Of a DNA stretch of 11,115 nt, positions 7,357 to 11,115 are shown piece by piece. This DNA comes from DATLZM01 sp035559315 (lineage in GTDB: Bacteria > Actinomycetota > UBA4738 > HRBIN12). The stretch lies in contig DATMBJ010000129.1 in the NCBI GenBank assembly GCA_035559315.1, positions 1 through 11,115 on the forward strand. The letters are read 5' to 3'. Numbering within the stretch: the stretch's first letter is position 1; each line of letters opens with the position of its first letter. The notes beneath the pieces were generated by a model, which saw only the letters and a program-made list of their open reading frames with translations, was not told where the DNA came from and searched no databases. The translations under genes and the position numbers were made by a program.

Positions 7357-7374
7357 GTGGCCCGGCTCGGAGAT

Positions 7375-7407
7375 GCCGGCACCGATCCCACCGTCTGCGG
7401 TGCCGGC
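7375..7407 (+). terminator. Strong 10-bp hairpin, probable terminator of the DUF1684 transcript
   Basis: GCCGGCACCG (7375-7384) pairs perfectly with CGGTGCCGGC (7398-7407) around a 13-base loop. No U tract follows, so it would be a U-less terminator. It sits between the DUF1684 gene and the promoter at 7429, just where a transcript end is expected. The inverted repeat is directly visible; the function is inferred. Confidence 0.5.
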
Positions 7408-7428
7408 GACAGCCATCCCGGGCGGGGG

Positions 7429-7458
7429 TTGACCGCGCCGACCGACCGCGGATAGGGT
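7429..7458 (+). promoter_or_regulatory. Sigma-70/HrdB-type promoter for the carbonic anhydrase gene
   Basis: TTGACC (7429-7434) and TAGGGT (7453-7458) are separated by 18 bases. Both boxes match the housekeeping consensus of high-GC Actinomycetota well. Transcription would begin near 7465 and run through about 235 untranslated bases before ATG 7701. No closer promoter of equal quality is visible. Confidence 0.65.
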
Positions 7459-7519
7459 GGATCCGACCTCCGCGATAGAGATCTGCGACCGTGATCCGAA
7501 CCCGGTGCCGCGGCCTCGT

Positions 7520-7535
7520 GGGGATCATGATCCCC
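7520..7535. repeat. Perfect 16-base palindrome GGGGATCATGATCCCC
   Basis: This perfect inverted repeat has half-sites GGGGATC and GATCCCC separated by AT. It lies about 55 bases inside the predicted carbonic anhydrase leader. It has the size and symmetry of a dimeric repressor operator. A related palindrome, GGGGATCGATCCCC, lies at 8283-8296 on the other side of the same gene. GATCCG (7493-7498) and CGGATC (7539-7544) form a further inverted pair around it. Confidence 0.5.
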
Positions 7536-7572
7536 GACCGGATCTGCTGTACCTCTGCCCGCCCCCGTGGGC

Positions 7573-7603
7573 GCGGGTCTGGCGCCGGGGAGGCCGGACC
7601 CGC
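7573..7603 (+). other. 11-bp leader hairpin
   Basis: GCGGGTCTGGC (7573-7583) pairs with GCCGGACCCGC (7593-7603), including one T-G wobble, around a nine-base loop GCCGGGGAG. It lies in the middle of the predicted 5' leader of the carbonic anhydrase mRNA. The loop contains a GGGGAG string that resembles a Shine-Dalgarno sequence. A smaller stem, AGGGG (7631-7635) with CCCCT (7641-7645), follows. It could be a cis-acting RNA control or an attenuator. Confidence 0.45.
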
Positions 7604-7664
7604 CTGATCCCGCCGTCCGCCGGGTTCCCCAGGGGGCGGGCCCCTGAGCCCTATCGACGATCAC

Positions 7665-7680
7665 CCGCCCGTACGGGCGG
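7665..7680. repeat. Perfect 16-base palindrome CCGCCCGTACGGGCGG before the carbonic anhydrase RBS
   Basis: This palindrome ends ten bases before the AGGAGG at 7690-7695. In RNA it would fold next to the ribosome binding site; in DNA it could be an operator. Either would place it to control the carbonic anhydrase gene. The symmetry is directly visible; the function is inferred. Confidence 0.4.
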
Positions 7681-7700
7681 TCGCGCCTCAGGAGGGAACG

Positions 7701-8219
7701 ATGGCCCTGTTCGACGAGTTGCTCGACGGTAACCGCCGGTACGCCGAGGCCTTCGACCGGGGGGACCTGCGCAGCCCGCCAGCCCGGGGGCTCGCCGTGC
7801 TGACCTGCATGGATGCCCGTCTCGAACCGCTCGCCTTCCTGGGTCTAGACCTGGGCGACGCGCACGTGATCCGCAACGCTGGCGGCCGGGCGTCGGACGA
7901 CGCGATCCGCTCGCTGATCATCTCGTCCCACCTGCTCGGGACGAGGGAGTACGTCGTCGTGCACCACACCGACTGCGGGATGCTCACGTTCTCGAACGAC
8001 GAGCTCCGCGAACGGCTCCGCGAGGCGACGGGCGCGGACGCCTCCGCGATGGACTTCCTGCCGTTCTCCGACCTCGACGACAGCGTGCGCGAGGACGTGC
8101 GGCGGATCCAGGCGTCGCCCTTCATCCCGGCGGATGTGACCGTCTCCGGGTTCGTCTACGACGTCCGGACCGGGGCGGTGCGGCGAGTCGTGGGGCCGAC
8201 CCAGGTCCGGGCGGCCTAG
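7701..8219 (+). CDS. Beta-class carbonic anhydrase
   Basis: The product has 172 residues and interconverts CO2 and bicarbonate in the cytoplasm. Zinc ligands are C36, H89 and C92 (TCMDAR and HHTDCGM), with the D38-R40 dyad that gates the site. These positions closely match the small mycobacterial beta enzyme of the Rv1284 type, which is of similar length. IRNAGG (58-62) is another family mark. ATG 7701 has AGGAGG (7690-7695) five bases upstream, the best ribosome binding site in the window. The gene stands alone, with its own promoter at 7429 and a long palindrome-rich leader, so it may be regulated separately, perhaps by CO2 or growth state (inference). A strong hairpin lies downstream. No signal peptide is seen. 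Confidence in the family is high. Confidence 0.95.
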   Translation: MALFDELLDGNRRYAEAFDRGDLRSPPARGLAVLTCMDARLEPLAFLGLDLGDAHVIRNAGGRASDDAIRSLIISSHLLGTREYVVVHHTDCGMLTFSNDELRERLREATGADASAMDFLPFSDLDDSVREDVRRIQASPFIPADVTVSGFVYDVRTGAVRRVVGPTQVRAA

Positions 8220-8268
8220 GGGCTCCTGTTCCGGGGACCCGATCGGACGGCGTAGCCGCGACGGGTGC

Positions 8269-8315
8269 GGGGCCGCCGGGCGGGGGATCGATCCCCGCTC
8301 GCCGGCCGCGGCCCC
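8269..8315 (+). terminator. Large imperfect hairpin after the carbonic anhydrase gene
   Basis: The outer stem is GGGGCCG (8269-8275) with CGGCCCC (8309-8315). A middle CCGG pair (8276-8279 with 8302-8305) and the inner palindrome GGGGATCGATCCCC (8283-8296) complete it, with bulges on both sides. It lies 50 bases after the carbonic anhydrase stop and just before the alaX promoter motif. No U tract follows. It is a likely terminator, or an operator for either gene. Confidence 0.45.
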
Positions 8316-8325
8316 GGCCGTCCGG

Positions 8326-8331
8326 TAGGCT
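8326..8331 (+). promoter_or_regulatory. -10 box (TAGGCT) for leaderless alaX transcription
   Basis: TAGGCT fits TAnnnT and ends eight bases before GTG 8340, so the transcript would begin at or within a base of the start codon. The start has no Shine-Dalgarno sequence, which agrees with a leaderless mRNA. No clear -35 box is visible. Confidence 0.5.
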
Positions 8332-8339
8332 GCCCGGTC

Positions 8340-9053
8340 GTGACCGAGGAGATCGCCGCCGTCGACGCCTACGCCCGGGAGGTCGAGGCCACGGTCCTCG
8401 AGGCGTCGCCCGAGGGGGTCGTGCTCGACCGGACCGTCTTCTACGCCCGGGGCGGGGGCCAGCCCGGCGACACCGGGCGGCTCCGGTGGGCGGGCGGCGA
8501 GGCCCTGGTCGTCGACACCGTCCGGCGCGGAGGGAGCCCGCTCCACGTCCTCGAGGGCCCACCCCCGCCCGTCGGGGCCCGGGTGTGGGCGGGGATCGAC
8601 TGGGAGCGCCGCCACCTCCTGATGCGGACCCACACCGCCCTCCACGTCCTCTCCGCGGTCGTGTGGCGGAGCCACGGGGCCAAGGTCACCGGCGGGAACA
8701 TGGAGCCAGGGGCGGCCCGGATGGACTTCGAGCTCGAGGCCATCTCGGCGGACTTCGGCCGGCGGGTGGAGGAGGAGCTGAACGCGCTCCTCGCCGAGGA
8801 CCGGCCGGTGCGGGTGCGGTTCGTGCCCCGGGTCGAGGCCCTCGCCGACCCCGACCTGGTCCGGACCAAGGTGAACCTGATCCCCGAGCACGTGGACCCC
8901 ATCCGCGTGATCGAGATCGAGGGGATCGACGTGCAGGCCGACGGCGGCACCCACGTCCGGTCCACCGCCGAGGTCGGGCGCGTGCGGGTGGTGAAGACCG
9001 AGAGCAAGGGCCGGGCCTTCAAGCGGATGCGGATCGAGGTTGGCCCGGCCTAG
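8340..9053 (+). CDS. alaX: AlaX-type alanyl-tRNA editing protein
   Basis: The product has 237 residues, the size of medium AlaX proteins. These free-standing relatives of the AlaRS editing domain hydrolyse Ser-tRNA(Ala) or Gly-tRNA(Ala) in the cytoplasm. The N-terminal part has the FYARGGGQPGDTG motif (34-46). The editing core has H98-x3-H102 (HTALH) and the block DGGTHVRSTAEVG (201-213). The zinc site normally uses two His from HxxxH plus Cys and His from CGGTH; here the Cys position is D201, while H205 is kept. GTG 8340 is chosen over an in-frame GTG at 8265 because the extra residues are Arg/Gly-rich and a -10 box fits a leaderless start. The end overlaps the transporter gene by 14 bases. 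There is no alaS in the window. Confidence 0.92.
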   Translation: MTEEIAAVDAYAREVEATVLEASPEGVVLDRTVFYARGGGQPGDTGRLRWAGGEALVVDTVRRGGSPLHVLEGPPPPVGARVWAGIDWERRHLLMRTHTALHVLSAVVWRSHGAKVTGGNMEPGAARMDFELEAISADFGRRVEEELNALLAEDRPVRVRFVPRVEALADPDLVRTKVNLIPEHVDPIRVIEIEGIDVQADGGTHVRSTAEVGRVRVVKTESKGRAFKRMRIEVGPA

Positions 9054-9966
9054 CCCCCCCGCCCGGCTCGCCGGCCGCACCGAGCTCGCCGGCGGAGGCC
9101 TGATCGCGCTGGCCTCGGCCCAGTTCGGGGTGGTCGTGGTGCTCGGGAAGACCGTGCTCGAGGGCGGCCTCGCGCCCCACGCGCTCCTCGCGGTGCGGTT
9201 CGGGGTGGCCGCCCTGGTCCTCGCCGGGATCCTCGCGGCGCTCCGGCGCCCCCTCCTCGCCGCGCGGGGGGAGCGGCTCCGGCTCGCGGTCCTGGGCTCC
9301 GCCGGCTACGGGCTCGAGGCCTGGTTCTTCTTCGCCGGGCTCCGGCACGGGACCGCGGCCGCGACCACGCTGCTGTTCTTCACGTACCCGGTGTTCGTGG
9401 CGCTGGGCTCCTGGCTCCTCGGCCGGGGCGCGCCGGGGTCGGTCCTCGCGCTCTCCCTCGCGGCCGCGGTGGCGGGCGCCGCCGTCGTGGTCGGGACCTC
9501 CGGCGGGATCGCCGTGGAGCCCCTGGGCGCCGCCCTTGCCCTCGCCGCGGCGGCCACGTTCTCCGGCTACCTCCTCGGCGCCGAGGCTGTGCTCCGCCGC
9601 ACCGACGCGCTCACCGGCGCGGTCTGGACCAGCGCCTTCGCCTCCCTGGCGCTCGCCGTCTCCTCCTTGGCCTCGGGGACCGCCGTGCTCCCCGACGAAG
9701 GGTCGGACCTCTGGCGGATCGCGGGGATGGGCCTGGCCACGGCCGGAGCCTTCGTCTGCCTGCTCAACGGTCTGCGGCTGGTCGGCGCGGTCCGGGCGGC
9801 CATCGTCTCCGCGATGGAGCCGCTCGCGGCGACCGTCCTGGCCGCCGTGTTCCTCCACGAACGGATCTCGGCGGGGACGGCGGTCGGCGGCGCCCTGATC
9901 CTGGCCGGCGCGGTGGCGGCGAGCGTCGCCCGGGCCCGCCTCCCGGCCGAGCCCCCGGTCCCGTAG
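9040..9966 (+). CDS. EamA/DMT-family permease
   Basis: The product has 308 residues with about ten membrane helices in two EamA repeats, the usual size of the drug/metabolite transporter superfamily. The first repeat spans about 18-150 and the second about 160-300. The second has the end-of-repeat pattern SAMEPLAATVLAAVFLHERIS, which is characteristic. Members export amino acids, purines or other metabolites across the cytoplasmic membrane; substrate cannot be read here. TTG 9040 is the only usable start, because no ATG or GTG lies between the upstream in-frame stop at 8992 and the first helix. It lies inside the end of alaX, so translation is probably coupled. An amino acid linked to AlaX function (alanine, serine or glycine) is a possible substrate, by context only. 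Confidence 0.9.
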   Translation: MARPSPPARLAGRTELAGGGLIALASAQFGVVVVLGKTVLEGGLAPHALLAVRFGVAALVLAGILAALRRPLLAARGERLRLAVLGSAGYGLEAWFFFAGLRHGTAAATTLLFFTYPVFVALGSWLLGRGAPGSVLALSLAAAVAGAAVVVGTSGGIAVEPLGAALALAAAATFSGYLLGAEAVLRRTDALTGAVWTSAFASLALAVSSLASGTAVLPDEGSDLWRIAGMGLATAGAFVCLLNGLRLVGAVRAAIVSAMEPLAATVLAAVFLHERISAGTAVGGALILAGAVAASVARARLPAEPPVP

Positions 9967-9968
9967 CC

Positions 9969-11115
9969 CTACCCCGCGCCGAGGAGCGCACCCAGGGCGG
10001 CGACCGCGAGGTACGCCACGATCCCGCCCAGGACCAGCGCCGCCCGCATCGCCGCCGGGATCGGGGAGCGGGCGAACGCCAGGTAGGCGACGGGCCCCGC
10101 GAACGGCACGAGGAGCACCACGGCCATCCACCCCACCCGCGTCCCGGTGGTGAGCTCGTCCCGGCGCACCAGGTCCCACAGCGAGATCGAGACCCAGGCC
10201 GCGTAGAGCACGACCGGGAGGACGTACCCGTAGAGGCCGACGAGCAGGCCCCACCAGGAGACGGCGAGCGGCGTCGCGAGCACGGCTGGCTCCTTCCTCA
10301 CGTTCCCGGGCGCGGGCCGGTCCAGGGCCCGCGCGTCGCGGATCTCGTAGGCCCCGGGCACGGCCTCCCGGGGGATCGCCGGGAGGACGGGGGCCCGGGC
10401 CGGGTCGGGCATCGAGGGCTGGGGCGGCGGGGGCGGCGCCTCGCGCCAGTCGGCGTGGGGGAACCGCCCGTCCATCGCGTCCAGGAACCGCAGGAGCGCC
10501 TCGATCGTCACCCCCGGCTCGCCGCCGCCCCCCGGTTGGAGGCGGAGGCCGCAGCCGTGGAGCCACTCGATCGCCGCCGGGGCGCTGGTGCGGAAGTCGT
10601 TCCCGCAGAACCGATCGCCGCCGGCGGCTGGCGCGCCGAGGGCGAGGTCGGCGATCCCCGAGCCCCGGACCAGGTTCTCCCGGACCAGGTTCCCCGAGGT
10701 CACCCACAGACGCTGGTCGAGCATGGGGAGGAGGGCGATCCCGAACGCCGGGTGGCCCTCGACCAGGTTCCGCACGACCTGGTCGTCGCGGCCGCCGGTG
10801 ACGAGGATCCCGATCCCGTAGCTCGGGTACTGGAGGGGCTCGGCCGGGACGTCGAGCCGGTCGTTGTCGTGGACCCAGTTCCCCGCGACCAGCGCCCCGC
10901 GCTGGGGCGGGTCGGCCTCGGAGTCGAGGGTGTTCGGGACGATCCCCGCCATGTTCCCCCGCCACTCGGAGTTCACGATCGCGAGGTCGCCCCCCGCGTT
11001 CGTCCCCGAGAACCCGAGGGCGTTCCCCTCGGCCAGGACGTCGGTGATCACCGCGTGGCAGGGGTTGCACTGGCCGATGTAGAAGCCGGAGTCGGGGTGG
11101 CCGCTCGCGTAGGAG
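9969..11115 (-). CDS. Right-handed beta-helix protein with PLDc_N-like membrane anchor (5' end outside window)
   Basis: The frame (codons from 11114 downwards) runs off the window edge; the GTG at 11051 lies inside a conserved block and is unlikely to be the start. The visible 381 residues begin with SGHPDSGFYIGQCNPCHA, then GFSGTNAGG and Asn-rich rungs (GNWVHDN, RNLVEG, GNLVRENLVRG). This is typical of the parallel beta-helix/pectate-lyase-like fold of secreted or surface proteins. A Pro-rich linker follows (about 10350-10450). Then come two to three membrane helices with the VGWMAVVLLVPFAGPVAYL pattern of the PLDc_N domain, otherwise found at the N-terminus of phospholipase D-like proteins. 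Expected topology is helix domain outside, C-terminal anchor in the membrane. The stop lies two bases from the EamA gene stop. Ligand or enzymatic activity is unknown. Confidence 0.85.
   Translation of the reverse strand, partial: SYASGHPDSGFYIGQCNPCHAVITDVLAEGNALGFSGTNAGGDLAIVNSEWRGNMAGIVPNTLDSEADPPQRGALVAGNWVHDNDRLDVPAEPLQYPSYGIGILVTGGRDDQVVRNLVEGHPAFGIALLPMLDQRLWVTSGNLVRENLVRGSGIADLALGAPAAGGDRFCGNDFRTSAPAAIEWLHGCGLRLQPGGGGEPGVTIEALLRFLDAMDGRFPHADWREAPPPPPQPSMPDPARAPVLPAIPREAVPGAYEIRDARALDRPAPGNVRKEPAVLATPLAVSWWGLLVGLYGYVLPVVLYAAWVSISLWDLVRRDELTTGTRVGWMAVVLLVPFAGPVAYLAFARSPIPAAMRAALVLGGIVAYLAVAALGALLGAG

Larger units (their letters stand above)
7230..7700. other. 471-base intergenic region with terminator, promoter and structured leader
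   Basis: I find no convincing gene here. From left to right it holds a 16-base palindrome, a strong 10-bp hairpin, a sigma-70-type promoter, and about 235 transcribed bases dense in palindromes and hairpins, ending in the ribosome binding site of the carbonic anhydrase gene. A possible weak stem (CCGGGG 7245-7250 with CCCCGG 7265-7270) lies just after the DUF1684 stop. GATC is unusually frequent between 7460 and 7662. The separate elements are listed individually. Confidence 0.8.

Noticed and set aside
5736..7664. 642-codon minus-strand frame across the amidase, DUF1684 and intergenic region
   Set aside because: Low-complexity product, no motif, and it crosses two well-supported plus-strand genes plus a promoter and terminator.
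7230..7700. tRNA, SRP RNA, T-box or known riboswitch in the long gap
   Set aside because: I looked for the T-loop consensus, T-box sequence and familiar riboswitch cores and saw none. Only unassigned palindromes and hairpins are present.
7457..7732. 91-codon plus-strand frame in the carbonic anhydrase leader
   Set aside because: It starts inside the -10 box, lacks a ribosome binding site, is Arg/Pro-rich, and runs into the carbonic anhydrase gene in another frame. A structured leader explains the region better.
9019..11070. 683-codon minus-strand frame over the EamA and beta-helix genes
   Set aside because: It is Arg/Gly/Glu/Pro-rich and overlaps two recognised genes in other frames. No support for expression.
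1..11115. CRISPR array, insertion sequence, integrase or attachment site
   Set aside because: No regularly spaced repeats, transposase or integrase motifs, or terminal inverted repeats with target duplications are visible anywhere, and base composition looks even.

Overview
The window is very GC-rich bacterial DNA with strong G/C third-position codon bias and many GTG or TTG starts. Several genes look leaderless, and one promoter has the form TTGACC-N18-TAGGGT. Together these suggest an uncultured high-GC Actinomycetota or a close relative. That placement is inference, because no rRNA or marker gene is present. I see no mobile element, tRNA, rRNA or CRISPR array. The window reads as chromosomal DNA of a little-studied lineage.

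Layout. Positions 1-612 hold the 3' end of an alkaline-phosphatase-superfamily phosphoesterase. It is followed in the same operon by a 1142-residue membrane protein (629-4057). This protein joins a multi-pass GT-C-like half, a soluble extracytoplasmic domain and a full MFS carrier. Tail to tail with it, one base apart, is a small conserved hypothetical gene on the minus strand (4059-4340). An inverted repeat containing both stop codons separates the two. The small gene diverges from an alpha/beta hydrolase gene (4377-5162), and both appear to be driven from one symmetrical -10 element (4347-4353). The hydrolase is followed by an amidase-signature enzyme (5182-6582) and then by a DUF1684 gene (6699-7229).

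Positions 7230-7700 form a 471-base intergenic region. It holds a terminator-like hairpin, a clear sigma-70-type promoter, and a leader of about 235 bases rich in palindromes, hairpins and GATC. The leader precedes a beta-carbonic anhydrase gene (7701-8219). A large hairpin and a -10 motif then lead into a leaderless AlaX-type tRNA editing gene (8340-9053). Its end overlaps by 14 bases the start of an EamA/DMT transporter gene (9040-9966). Converging on that gene, two bases away, is the 3' part of a minus-strand gene for a right-handed beta-helix protein ending in a PLDc_N-like membrane anchor (9969 to the window edge).

How the genes may work together. The phosphoesterase and the GT-C/MFS fusion probably share a cell-envelope or lipid-linked task. 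The hydrolase and amidase may form a small catabolic or hydrolytic pair. AlaX and the EamA exporter are translationally coupled, which hints at amino-acid quality control plus efflux. These pathway links are inferred from gene order only.
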